The notes under the pieces are model-generated. The model saw nothing but the letters and a program-made list of their open reading frames with translations, ran no database searches and had not been told where the DNA came from. This document shows, piece by piece, positions 17,168 to 26,376 of a stretch of DNA of 64,000 nt. Positions within the stretch are counted from its first letter, which is position 1; every line of letters starts with the position of its first letter. This DNA comes from Phytohabitans suffuscus (lineage in GTDB: Bacteria > Actinomycetota > Actinomycetes > Mycobacteriales > Micromonosporaceae), in the NCBI RefSeq assembly GCF_011764565.1, contig NZ_AP022871.1:3906320-3970319 (forward strand), read 5' to 3'. A program made the translations under genes and the position numbers.

Positions 17168-18007
17168 ATGGCACAGCGCATGAGACTCCCGGGACTCCTC
17201 GGCGAGCTGGCAGCGGAGTTCGCGGGCACGATGATCCTCATCCTCTTCGGGGTGGGGGTGGTGGCCCAGGTCGTCGCGGGCGGCATCGGTGACCACGACA
17301 GCATCGCGTGGGCGTGGGGCCTCGGCGTCACGCTCGGCGTCTATGTCGCGGCCCGGATCAGCGGCGCCCACCTCAACCCGGCGGTGACCCTCGCCCTCGC
17401 GGCCTTCAAGGGCTTCGAGTGGCGCAAGGTACTGCCCTACGCGGCGGCGCAGACGCTGGGCGCGTTCGTGGCCGCGCTCATCGTGCGCTGGAACTACTCC
17501 GAGGTGCTCAGCGCCTTCGACCCCGGCCACACGATCAAGTCCCAGGGCGTGTTCTCCACCCTTCCCGGCAACGGCTCCCTCCCGGTCGACATGTGGGGCG
17601 GCTTCCGCGACCAGATCATCGGTACCGCGATCCTGCTCTTCGTGATCCTCGCCCTGACCGACCTGCGCCAGAACGCGCCCGCGGCCAACCTCGCCCCGGT
17701 CGTCATCGGCCTGCTGGTGGTCGGCATCGGCATGGCGTGGGGCACCAACGCCGGGTACGCCATCAACCCCGCCCGTGACTTCGGGCCGCGACTGGCATCG
17801 TTCATCACGGGGTACGGCACAGCCTTCCGCGACCAGAACAACGACCTCTACTTCTGGGTGCCGATCGTCGGGCCGCTCCTCGGTGGCCTCGGCGGTGCTG
17901 GCCTCTACCAGCTGCTCATCGGCCGGTTCCTGCCCAAGCAGGGGCCGCCCGAGCCGGGTCGGGTGCCGACACAATCCGATGCGGAGACCGTGAGCGCCAG
18001 GCAGTAA
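17168..18007 (+). CDS. glpF: Glycerol uptake facilitator (aquaglyceroporin)
   Basis: 279 residues, MIP family with six TMs. The two pore motifs are SGAHLNPAVT and GYAINPARDFGPR. The Asp in the second motif (NPARD) is the mark of glyceroporins rather than water-specific aquaporins. The C-tail is hydrophilic. The ribosome site GAGGAGG is 5 bases before the ATG. It is the first gene of the glpF-glpK-glpD operon (13 bp gap to glpK). Confidence 0.95.
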   Translation: MAQRMRLPGLLGELAAEFAGTMILILFGVGVVAQVVAGGIGDHDSIAWAWGLGVTLGVYVAARISGAHLNPAVTLALAAFKGFEWRKVLPYAAAQTLGAFVAALIVRWNYSEVLSAFDPGHTIKSQGVFSTLPGNGSLPVDMWGGFRDQIIGTAILLFVILALTDLRQNAPAANLAPVVIGLLVVGIGMAWGTNAGYAINPARDFGPRLASFITGYGTAFRDQNNDLYFWVPIVGPLLGGLGGAGLYQLLIGRFLPKQGPPEPGRVPTQSDAETVSARQ

Positions 18008-18020
18008 GGAGAAACGAGAA

Positions 18021-19535
18021 ATGGCTGACTTCGTCGGTGCGGTGGACCAGGGCACCACGAGCACCAGATTCATGATCTTCGACCGTGGCGGCAACGAGGT
18101 GGGTCGCCACCAGCTGGAGCACGAGCAGATCCTCCCGAGGGCCGGCTGGGTCGAGCACAACCCGGTGGAGATCTGGGAGCGCACGTCGGCGGTGATCCGC
18201 ACCGCCATGAACACCCGCGGCCTCGACGCCTCCGACCTGGCCGCGCTCGGCGTCACCAACCAGCGTGAGACGTCCGTGGTGTGGAACCGGCGCACCGGCC
18301 GGCCCTACTACAACGCGATCGTCTGGCAGGACACGCGCACCGACCAGATCGCCGCGGCGCTCGACCGCGACGGGCGGGGCGACGTGATCCGGCAGAAGGC
18401 CGGCCTGCCGCCGGCCACCTACTTCTCCGGCGGCAAGATCCAGTGGATTCTGGAGAACGTCGACGGCGTGCGCGCGGCGGCGGAGAGCGGCGAGGCCATC
18501 TTCGGCAACACCGACACCTGGCTGCTGTGGAACCTCACCGGCGGGGTCGACGGCGGCGTGCACATCACCGACGTCACCAACGCCAGCCGCACCATGCTGA
18601 TGAACCTGGAGACGCTCGACTGGGACGACGAGCTGCTGTCGTTCTTCGACATCCCGCGGGCGATGCTCCCGCAGATCCGGCCGTCGTCCGACCCCAGCCG
18701 GTACGGGGTGACGCTCGCCGGCGGCCCGCTCGGCGGCGAGGTGCCGCTCACCGCGGACCTCGGCGACCAGCAGGCGGCGACCGTGGGGCAGGTCTGCTTC
18801 GCCGAGGGCGAGGCGAAGAACACCTACGGCACCGGCAACTTCATGCTGCTCAACACCGGTACCTCGATCGTGCGCTCGAAGTCCGGCCTGCTCACGACGG
18901 TCTGCTACAAGCTCGGCGACGCGCCCGCCGTGTACGCGCTGGAGGGCTCGATCGCGGTGACCGGCTCGGCGGTGCAGTGGCTGCGCGACCAGCTCGGCAT
19001 CATCAGCGGCGCGGCGCAGAGCGAGGCGCTCGCCGCGCAGGTCGAGGACAACGGGGGCGTCTACTTCGTACCGGCCTTCTCGGGCCTGTTCGCACCGTAC
19101 TGGCGGTCCGACGCGCGCGGCGCGATCGTGGGGCTGTCCCGGTACAACACGAACGCCCACCTGGCCCGCGCGACGCTGGAAGCGATCTGCTACCAGAGCC
19201 GCGACGTCGCGGTGGCGATGGAGCAGGACTCCGGCGTACACCTCGACGTGCTCAAAGTGGACGGTGGCGTCACCGCCAACCGGCTCTGCATGCAGATGCA
19301 GGCCGACATCCTCGGCGTGCCGGTGAGCCGCCCGGTGGTGGCCGAGACGACCGCCCTCGGCGCGGCGTACGCGGCGGGGCTCGCGACCGGCTTCTGGAAG
19401 ACGACCGACGAGCTGCGCCAGAACTGGAACGAGAGCGAGCGCTGGTCGCCGACCTGGTCGGACGAGCAGCGCGAAGAGGGGTACGCCAAGTGGAAGAAGG
19501 CGGTGCAGCGGACCCTGGACTGGGTGGACGTATGA
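18021..19535 (+). CDS. glpK: Glycerol kinase (copy 2, in glpFKD operon)
   Basis: 504 residues, complete FGGY kinase: AVDQGTTSTRFMIFD, NQRETSVVWNRRTG, GNTDTWLLWNLTG, YGTGNFMLLNTG, KVDGGVTANRLCMQ. It has good ribosome site AAGGAG. It sits directly after the facilitator and overlaps glpD by ATGA, so this is the main glycerol kinase of the pathway. It is clearly diverged from copy 1 across the length, so the two are old paralogues rather than a fresh duplication. Confidence 0.95.
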   Translation: MADFVGAVDQGTTSTRFMIFDRGGNEVGRHQLEHEQILPRAGWVEHNPVEIWERTSAVIRTAMNTRGLDASDLAALGVTNQRETSVVWNRRTGRPYYNAIVWQDTRTDQIAAALDRDGRGDVIRQKAGLPPATYFSGGKIQWILENVDGVRAAAESGEAIFGNTDTWLLWNLTGGVDGGVHITDVTNASRTMLMNLETLDWDDELLSFFDIPRAMLPQIRPSSDPSRYGVTLAGGPLGGEVPLTADLGDQQAATVGQVCFAEGEAKNTYGTGNFMLLNTGTSIVRSKSGLLTTVCYKLGDAPAVYALEGSIAVTGSAVQWLRDQLGIISGAAQSEALAAQVEDNGGVYFVPAFSGLFAPYWRSDARGAIVGLSRYNTNAHLARATLEAICYQSRDVAVAMEQDSGVHLDVLKVDGGVTANRLCMQMQADILGVPVSRPVVAETTALGAAYAAGLATGFWKTTDELRQNWNESERWSPTWSDEQREEGYAKWKKAVQRTLDWVDV

Positions 19536-21243
19536 GTTCGGCTCTCTCGCCACAGGCCCGTACGCGGGCGCTCGACGCCATGGGCGACGGGCGCGAGCTG
19601 GACGTGGTCGTCGTGGGTGGCGGTGTGGTCGGCGCGGGCGCCGCGCTGGACGCCGTCACCCGCGGCCTCTCCACCGCGCTCCTCGAAGCGCGCGACTGGG
19701 CCAGCGGCACCTCCAGCCGATCCAGCAAGCTGATCCACGGTGGCCTGCGCTACCTGGAGATGCTCGACTTCGCGCTGGTGCGGGAGGCGTTGCGGGAGCG
19801 GGGGCTGCTGCTGCAACGCCTCGCCCCGCACCTCGTGCGGCCGGTCCCGTTCCTCTATCCGCTCAAGCACCACGCCTGGGAGCGCGTGTACGCGGGCACC
19901 GGCGTGCTGCTCTACGACACGCTGGGCCTGTCCAGCGGCAGCTCGCGCGGGCTGCCCCGGCACCGGCACCTGACCCGCCGGGGCGCGCTGCGGGTGGCCC
20001 CCGGCCTGCGCAAGGACGCCCTCGTCGGCGCGCTGCGGTACTACGACGCGCAGGTGGACGACGCGCGGTTCACCGAGTTCCTCGTGCGCACCGCGGCCGG
20101 CTACGGCGCGCACGTCGCGTCCCGGGCCCGGGTCACCGGGTTCCTGCGCGAGGGGGACCGGATCGCCGGCGTCCAGGTGCACGACGAGGAGAACGGCCGT
20201 GACCTCGAAGTGCGCGCCCGCCAGGTGATCAACGCGACCGGCGTGTGGACCGACGACACGCAGGCGCTGGTGGGCGAGCGGGGGCAGTTCCACGTACGGG
20301 CGTCCAAGGGCATCCACCTGGTGGTGCCGCGCGACCGGATCCGCTCCGCCACCGGGCTGATCCTGCGCACGGAGACGAGCGTGCTCTTCGTGATCCCGTG
20401 GGGGCGGCACTGGATCATCGGTACCACCGACACCGACTGGCGCCTGGACAAGGCGCATCCGGCCGCGACCCGCAAAGACATCGACTACCTGCTCGAACAC
20501 GTCAACCAGGTGCTGGTCACCCCGGTCACCCGGGAGGACGTGCAGGGCGTGTACGCCGGGCTCCGACCGCTGCTGGCCGGTGAGTCGGAGCTGACCTCGA
20601 AGCTGTCCCGCGAGCACGTCGTGGGCAGCCCGTCGCCGGGCCTCGTGGTGGTGGCCGGGGGCAAGTTCACCACGTACCGGGTGATGGCGGCGGACGCGGT
20701 GGACGCCGCGGTCGACGGCATGGGTGTCGGCTCCTACGGCCAGGAGCCCAGCGGGCCGCCCTCGGTGACCGACCGGATCCCGCTCGTCGGGGCCGACGGC
20801 TTCGCCGCCCGGTGGAACCAGCGCCGCACCCTCGCCACCCGGCACGGCCTGCACGTCGCGCGGGTCGAACACCTGCTCAGGCGGTACGGCACGCTGGCCG
20901 ACGAGGTCTTCGAGCTGGTCGACGCCGACCACGAGCTGGGCGAGCCGCTGGAGGGGCGGAGGACTACCTGCGGGCCGAGGTCGTGTACGCGGCGAGCCAC
21001 GAGGGGGCGCTGCGGCTGGAGGACGTGCTCACCCGCCGTACCCGTATCTCGATCGAGGTGTTCGACCGTGGGGACGCCGCCGCGCGTCCGGCCGCGGAGC
21101 TGATGGCCGGCGTGCTGGGGTGGTCGCCGGAGCGGGTGGACCGGGAGGTCGAGCACTACCACGCCCGGGTCCGGGCGGAGCGGGCCTCGCAGGAGCAGGA
21201 GGACGACGCGGCGGCGGACGCCGAGCGTCTGAAGGTGAACTGA
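19532..21243 (+). CDS. glpD: Aerobic glycerol-3-phosphate dehydrogenase (frame break near 20955)
   Basis: FAD enzyme oxidising glycerol 3-phosphate to dihydroxyacetone phosphate at the membrane, feeding the quinone pool. The N-terminal FAD site is VVVVGGGVVGAGAALDAVTR; then SSRSSKLIHGGLRYLE, substrate/FAD region IPWGRHWIIGTTDTDW and GLRPLL. The C-terminal DAO-C domain is EDYLRAEVVYAASHEGALRL ... RRTRISIEVFDRG. The frame breaks at the GGGG run 20953-20956; one extra G restores EPLEGAEDYLRAE and a normal protein of about 570 residues. It is last in the glpFKD operon, 6 bases from the convergent STAS gene. Confidence 0.9.
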
Positions 21244-21249
21244 GTGCGG

Positions 21250-21609
21250 TCAGTCGGCGGCGGGTGCGGCGGCGCCCGCCGTCCGGGCCTCGTCGACCGT
21301 CGGGTAGGTCTCCAGCACCTCGACAAGGCCGCTGACCTCGAGGATGCGCAGCACACCACGCTGGGGCGCGGCGAGCCGGAAGATGCCGCCGGCCTCGTCG
21401 CAGCTGTTCTTGGCGCGGACGAAGACCGACAGCCCGGTCGAGTCGCAGAAGGAGAGGTCGGCCAGGTCGAAGACCAGCCGGCTGCGCCGCTTGTCGAGCA
21501 GATCCGTGATCTGGTCCTGCAGCTGTGGCGCCGTGCCCATGTCGAGCTCACCCGCAACCGTCACGACAACCGTGTCGCCGTGCTGCACCGTGCTCACCGT
21601 CAAGGACAT
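21250..21609 (-). CDS. STAS-domain anti-sigma factor antagonist
   Basis: 119 residues forming one STAS domain: VVVTVAGELDMGTAPQLQD, then SRLVFDLADLSFCDSTGLSV, with the phosphorylatable Ser in CDSTGL. These proteins bind and are phosphorylated by RsbW-type kinases, so they control sigma factor release. The ATG at 21609 follows GGGAGG; TTG two codons upstream is unlikely. No anti-sigma factor lies beside it, but an RsbW-RsbU fusion is encoded 6.5 kb away. Confidence 0.9.
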   Translation of the reverse strand: MSLTVSTVQHGDTVVVTVAGELDMGTAPQLQDQITDLLDKRRSRLVFDLADLSFCDSTGLSVFVRAKNSCDEAGGIFRLAAPQRGVLRILEVSGLVEVLETYPTVDEARTAGAAAPAAD

Positions 21610-21685
21610 TCGCAACCTCCCGTACGGGGACGAAGGTACTCCACCAGCGGTGCGCGTGCGGGGAGGGGGCGTCCAACCACCTTAC

Positions 21686-22246
21686 TTACGCCTTCACCCG
21701 CAGGCCCGCCGTGTGCTCCGACTCGTGCAGCTCCAGCTCGGCGATGCGGCTGTCCCGCGGTATGTCGTACACGACGACGCCGGTCACCCGGTTACCGGGG
21801 TTGATCTGGTTCTGGAAGAGCTGCTGCTCGGAGTTGGCGAGGATCCCCGCCGCGCTGTCGGCGGCGTACCGGTCGCCGTCCGGCGCGTACGCCCGCTGCA
21901 GCGCGTCGGCGAACGTCGCGGGGCGCTTGCCCACGTTCTGGATGCTCAGCTCGGCCAGGCAGAACTGGCCGACCGCGGTCTGGTTGACGAAGGAGTCGCC
22001 GATCTGGGCGACGCCGCAGTCGACCCGGCCCACCGTGAACTCGAACACCCCGTCGCGACCGGCCTGGCCGACGGCCACCGTGTCACCCCGCTCGTGGGTG
22101 AGCCGGCGGTAGGCGTCGTCACCCCAGGTCACCACCGCGGCCACCGCCCCCGCGCAGCAGCACAGCGAGATGAGCACGATCGCGGCGCCGACGATCACGG
22201 CGATCCGCGCGCCGCGACCCGACCCGCCGTCCGATGGTTCTTCCAT
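21686..22246 (-). CDS. Membrane-anchored DUF4352-like protein
   Basis: 186 residues. A short cytoplasmic tail and one TM helix (IAVIVGAAIVLISLCCCAGA, with a CCC cluster) precede an extracellular immunoglobulin-like beta domain. That domain (about 60-180: FEFTVGRVDCGVAQIG, CLAELSIQNVGKRPATF, VTGVVVYDIPRDSRI) has two Cys that could form a disulfide. The pattern fits DUF4352/telomeric-repeat-factor-like extracellular domains common in Gram-positives. Function unknown. Divergent from the PLP dehydratase. Confidence 0.75.
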   Translation of the reverse strand: MEEPSDGGSGRGARIAVIVGAAIVLISLCCCAGAVAAVVTWGDDAYRRLTHERGDTVAVGQAGRDGVFEFTVGRVDCGVAQIGDSFVNQTAVGQFCLAELSIQNVGKRPATFADALQRAYAPDGDRYAADSAAGILANSEQQLFQNQINPGNRVTGVVVYDIPRDSRIAELELHESEHTAGLRVKA

Positions 22247-22311
22247 TGGGTGATTCTAGGCTTTTGTCCGGTGTGGCGTGGTGTCGTTCGTGATAAGGCA
22301 CCCTTGACGCC

Positions 22312-23253
22312 ATGCAGCTGATCTCCCTCGACGACGTCCGCGCCGCGGCCGGCAGCATCGCCGGTGTCGCCCTCCGCACGCCGCTTCTCCCCGCCCGCTG
22401 GGACGACGGGCTGTGGCTCAAGCCCGAGAGCCTGCAGCCGGTGGGATCGTTCAAGCTCCGCGGCGCCACGAACGCCGTGACCCGGCTCAGCGACGAGCAG
22501 CGGGCCCGTGGAGTGATCACGCACTCGTCGGGCAACCACGGGCAGGCCCTCGCGTACGCCGCCCGCCGCGCCGGCGCGCCCTGCGTCGTGGTGATCCCGG
22601 ACGTCGCGCCGGCGGTCAAGGTCGAGCAGGTGCGCGCCCTCGGTGCGGAGGTGGTGCTGGTGCCGCCCCCGGAGCGGCTCGACGTGGCGCGGGAGCGGGC
22701 CGAGAAGGACGGGCTGGCGCTGATCCCGCCGTACGACCACCGGGACGTCATCGCCGGTCAGGGCACGGTCGGCCTGGAGATCGCCGAGGACCTGCCGGAC
22801 GTGGACGTGGTGCTGGTACCGGTCGGCGGGGGCGGCCTCGCCTCCGGGGTCTCCACCGCGGTCACCGCCTTGCTGCCGCACGCGAAGGTGGTCGGCGTGG
22901 AGCCCGAACTGGCGGCCGACGCCCAGGAGTCGCTGGCCAAGGGCGAGCTGGTGGCCTGGCCGACCGAGCTGAACTACCGCACCGCGGCCGACGGTGTGCG
23001 GGTCAACCTCTCCGAGCTGACCTTCGCCCACCTGCGCGAGCGGCTCGACCGCATCGTGACCGTGACCGAAGACGAGATCCGCGCGGCGATGACCCGGATC
23101 GTGCGTGAGGGCCGCCTCGTGGTCGAGCCGACCGGCGCCGTGACCACGGCCGCGCGCCTCTTCCACGCCAGTGAGCTGCCGGCCGGCCGTGCGGTCGCGG
23201 TGGTTTCCGGCGGCAACGTGGATCCGCAACTGTTGATCGCCACCCTTTCCTGA
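22312..23253 (+). CDS. PLP-dependent threonine/serine dehydratase family protein
   Basis: 313 residues, fold type II PLP enzyme. The Schiff-base Lys is in VGSFKLRGATNAV, the substrate loop is HSSGNHGQALAYAA, and the phosphate-binding glycine loop is PVGGGGLASGV. A late VSGGNVDPQ follows. The length without a C-terminal ACT domain suggests a catabolic threonine/serine dehydratase (or serine racemase) rather than feedback-regulated IlvA. It converts Thr or Ser to 2-oxo acid plus ammonia; the exact substrate is not readable. Confidence 0.9.
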   Translation: MQLISLDDVRAAAGSIAGVALRTPLLPARWDDGLWLKPESLQPVGSFKLRGATNAVTRLSDEQRARGVITHSSGNHGQALAYAARRAGAPCVVVIPDVAPAVKVEQVRALGAEVVLVPPPERLDVARERAEKDGLALIPPYDHRDVIAGQGTVGLEIAEDLPDVDVVLVPVGGGGLASGVSTAVTALLPHAKVVGVEPELAADAQESLAKGELVAWPTELNYRTAADGVRVNLSELTFAHLRERLDRIVTVTEDEIRAAMTRIVREGRLVVEPTGAVTTAARLFHASELPAGRAVAVVSGGNVDPQLLIATLS

Positions 23254-23364
23254 CCATATCGTGACCTGTCCGGGTTTACGGGCTTCCGGGCTGACGTCCA
23301 TAATGTGACACAGCTCTATGGATGTGTGTTCCGTCCGGTGGAACGCGGCTGCCCGGAGGGATGC

Positions 23365-24170
23365 ATGACGGTCGTCCACGCCCACGATCTGGTCGCGATC
23401 GCCACAAAGGTGTTGCTCGCGGCCGGCACGCCGAGGGCCGGTGCGGATGTCGTGGCGGCCTCGCTCGTCGAGGCCGACCTGGCCGGTCACGAGGAGTACG
23501 GCGTGCGCCGTCTCGTGCCGTACCTCCAGCAGATCAGCGCGGGCACCATCGACCCCAAGGCGATACCACGCCTCGGTGGCGTGCGCGCCGCGGCGGCGGT
23601 CGTCGACGGGCGCCGCGGGTTCGGCGAGCTGGCGGTGCGCGCGGCCGTCGAGCACGTGCGGCGGCTGGCCCGGCAGTACGGCGTCGCCAGCGCCACGGTC
23701 GGCAACTGCGGCGACGTCGGCTGGCTGAGCGCGCCGGTGCGGACCTTGGCGGCCGAGGGCGCGGTGGGCGTCGCGCTGCGCCACGGGCGCCCCTGGCCTG
23801 GGCCGCTCCCCGCGCCGCCGGCCGGGCGCCGCTCGTCGCCGAGATCCCCGCCGACGCCGGCCTCGCGTTCATGATCGAGCTGGTCGGCGCCCTGCTCTCC
23901 GGCACGGGTCAGGCGGCCCCGTCCGAGGGCGAGGAGGCCGGCGGCACGGTCGTCGTGGCGATCGACGTGGCGGCGTTCCGGCCGCTGGACGAGTTTCGGC
24001 TGCAGGCCGAGCGGTTCTGCGCGCTGCTCGCGGCGTCCGCCGCGCCGATGGCGGTGCCCGGTGAGACGGAGGCCGCCACCCGCGCGGCCCGCGTGCGTGA
24101 CGGCATCCCGTTCGCCGACGAGGTCTGGTCGGAGCTGGCCGCCCTCCCGGGCGGCCCCGCCCGCATCTGA
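23365..24170 (+). CDS. Degenerate LDH2/malate dehydrogenase-family protein (frame break near 23786)
   Basis: ATG follows GGAGGG. The N-half is recognisable LDH2 (YlbC/ComC) family: EADLAGHEEYGVRRLVPYLQ, VDGRRGFGELAVRAA, YGVASATVGNCGDVGWLS. The C-half has IELVGALLSG and VVVAIDVAAFRPLDEF. A missing G in the GGG run 23785-23787 breaks the frame; repair gives HGAPLAWAAP and about 268 residues. The family is usually 330-350. The middle (PWGG, TNPLA and the cofactor-site Lys region) is absent, and both expected catalytic His positions read Tyr and Asp. It is probably not an active dehydrogenase. Confidence 0.75.
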
Positions 24171-24185
24171 CCCGCCGGCGCGCGT

Positions 24186-26309
24186 TCAGGCGCGGCCGAG
24201 GCGGTCGAGGATCCAGGCGGCGACGAACGCCTCTTCCTTCCACGCGTCGTACCGGCCGCTCGGGCCGCCGTGGCCGGCACCCATCTCGGTCTTGAGCAGG
24301 TAGCCGCCGGACGGTGCCGTCGCGCGCAGCCGGGCCACCCACTTGGCCGGCTCGTGGTAGAGCACGCGCGTGTCGTTGAGGCTGCTCACGGCCAGGATCG
24401 CCGGATAGTCCACAGCGGACACGTTCTCGTACGGCGTGTACGACTTCATGTACGCGTACACCTCGGGGTCGTCGAGCGGGTTGCCCCACTCCTCCCACTC
24501 GGTGACGGTCAGCGGCAGCGACGGGTCGAGGATCGAGTTGAGCGCGTCGACGAAGGGCACCTGCGCCACCACGCCGGCGAACGCGTCCGGCGCGAGGTTG
24601 GCCACCGCGCCCATCAGCAGGCCGCCGGCCGAGCCGCCGCGGGCCACCAGCCGGTCGGTGGCGGTCCAGCCCGCTTTGACCAGGTGCCGGGCACAGGCCA
24701 CGAAGTCGGTGAACGTGTTCTTCTTGGCCAGTAGCTTGCCCTCTTCGTACCACCGGCGGCCCAGCTCGCCGCCGCCCCGGATGTGCGCGACCGCGAAGAT
24801 CACGCCCCGGTCCAGCAGCGACAGGCGGGGGATCGAGAACCAGGGGTCCATGCTCGCCTCGTACGAGCCGTAGCCGTAGATGACGGCCGGGGCGGTGCCG
24901 TCCTTGGGCGTGCCGGCGCGGCAGACCAGCGAGATCGGCACGCGCGTGCCGTCGTCGGCCAGCGCCCAGTCCCGGTGCTGCTCGTACGCCGCCGGATCGA
25001 AGTCGCCGAGGACCGGCTTCTGCTTGCGCAGCACCATCGACCGCGTGACGAGGTCGTAGTCGTAGATCGAGTCGGGCGTGACGAACGAGGCGTAGTGGAT
25101 CCGCACCGTCGACGTGGCGTACTCCGGGTTGGAGTCCAGGCCCACGCTGTAGATCGGCTCGGGGAAGTCGATGTCGTACGTGCCGGTGGAGCCCGAGTCG
25201 CCCTGCGTAGCCCGTGAGTCGGACTCCGGGCCAGGCAGCACGCGCAGCCCGGTCAGTCCGTCTTTGCGCAGCGATACGACGAGGTGGTTGACGAACGCGT
25301 CGACGCCCTCCAGCCGGGTGCCCGGGGTGTGCGGGATCAGCGTGGCCCAAGCGCCCGGCGCGTCGGCCGGCGTGTACGCCAGCTCGAAGTCTTCGGCGCC
25401 GTCGTTGTGCAGGATCAGGAAGCGGTTGCCGTGGTGCTCGACCGAGTACTCCACGCCCTGCCGGCGCGGCGCGATGATCGTCGGCTCGCCGGTCGGGTCG
25501 CTGGCCGGGATCACCCGCACCTCGCTCGTGACCTTGCTGTGCGCGTCGATCACGATGAACTTCTCCGAGCGGGTCAGCTCGACGCCGACCCAGAAGCGCT
25601 CGTCGGTCTCCTCGTAGACGACCACGTCGTCGCCGGCCGGGCTGCCGACGGTGTGCCGCCACACCCGGTACGGCCGCCACGCCTCGTCGACGGTCAGGTA
25701 GAAGAGCGTCGAGCCGTCGGCGGACCAGGCGCTGCCGTAGAACGTGCCGGGCACCTCGTCGGCCAGCACCTCACCGGTGTCGAGGTCCTTGACCCGGAGC
25801 GTGAAGCGCTCGTCGCCGGCGAAGTCGGTGGAGTAGGCCAGCCACCGCCCGTCCGGGCTGACGTCGAAGGCGCCGAGCGCGAAGAAGTCGTGCCCCTCGG
25901 CGAGCGCGTTGCCGTCGAGCAGCACCTCCTCGCCGTCCAGCGGCGCACCGTCCTGCGTGGACGGCGGCTCGGTCTCGCCGTCGCGCACCGTCCGCCGGCA
26001 CTGGATGCCGTACTGCTGGCCCTCGACCGTGCGCGTGTAGTACCAGTGGTCGCCCTTGCGCGTGGGCACCGAGAGGTCGGTCTCCTTGGTGCGCCGCTTG
26101 GTCTCCTCGAAGAGGGTCCCGCGCAGGCCGGCCAGGTGCGCCGTGGCCGCCTCGGTGAAGGCGTTCTCCGCCTTGAGGTACGCGATCGTGTCCGGGTCGT
26201 CCTTGGCGGCGAGCCACGCGTACTCGTCCACGACGGTTTCGCCGTGGTGGGTGCGTTCGGCGGGGACGCGCTTGGCGACCGGTGGGGTCGCGGCGGTTTC
26301 GGTCGTCAC
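24186..26309 (-). CDS. ptrB: Oligopeptidase B-type S9 serine peptidase
   Basis: 707 residues. An N-terminal seven-bladed propeller domain begins after DEYAWLAAKDDPDTIAYLKA. The C-terminal alpha/beta hydrolase domain has the nucleophile Ser in ARGGSAGGLLMG, Asp in VSSLNDTRVLYHEP and His in MGAGHGGPSGR. RGGGELGRRWYEEGKL is typical of PtrB, which cleaves peptides after basic residues in the cytoplasm. No signal peptide. GTG at 26309 is chosen at the family's usual N-terminus; much longer in-frame extensions overlap the divergent gene. It is convergent with the LDH2-like gene at 15 bp. Confidence 0.92.
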   Translation of the reverse strand: MTTETAATPPVAKRVPAERTHHGETVVDEYAWLAAKDDPDTIAYLKAENAFTEAATAHLAGLRGTLFEETKRRTKETDLSVPTRKGDHWYYTRTVEGQQYGIQCRRTVRDGETEPPSTQDGAPLDGEEVLLDGNALAEGHDFFALGAFDVSPDGRWLAYSTDFAGDERFTLRVKDLDTGEVLADEVPGTFYGSAWSADGSTLFYLTVDEAWRPYRVWRHTVGSPAGDDVVVYEETDERFWVGVELTRSEKFIVIDAHSKVTSEVRVIPASDPTGEPTIIAPRRQGVEYSVEHHGNRFLILHNDGAEDFELAYTPADAPGAWATLIPHTPGTRLEGVDAFVNHLVVSLRKDGLTGLRVLPGPESDSRATQGDSGSTGTYDIDFPEPIYSVGLDSNPEYATSTVRIHYASFVTPDSIYDYDLVTRSMVLRKQKPVLGDFDPAAYEQHRDWALADDGTRVPISLVCRAGTPKDGTAPAVIYGYGSYEASMDPWFSIPRLSLLDRGVIFAVAHIRGGGELGRRWYEEGKLLAKKNTFTDFVACARHLVKAGWTATDRLVARGGSAGGLLMGAVANLAPDAFAGVVAQVPFVDALNSILDPSLPLTVTEWEEWGNPLDDPEVYAYMKSYTPYENVSAVDYPAILAVSSLNDTRVLYHEPAKWVARLRATAPSGGYLLKTEMGAGHGGPSGRYDAWKEEAFVAAWILDRLGRA

Positions 26310-26376
26310 GTACGACCACGTTACCGGGGAGTCGTGGGGCTGGCGTCCACGCGTTGGTTGTTCGTACACTTGTTCG

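Noticed and set aside
17916..19553. Long minus-strand open frames opposite glpK copy 2 and many other genes
   Set aside because: Typical high-GC shadow frames with no start context or family motifs.
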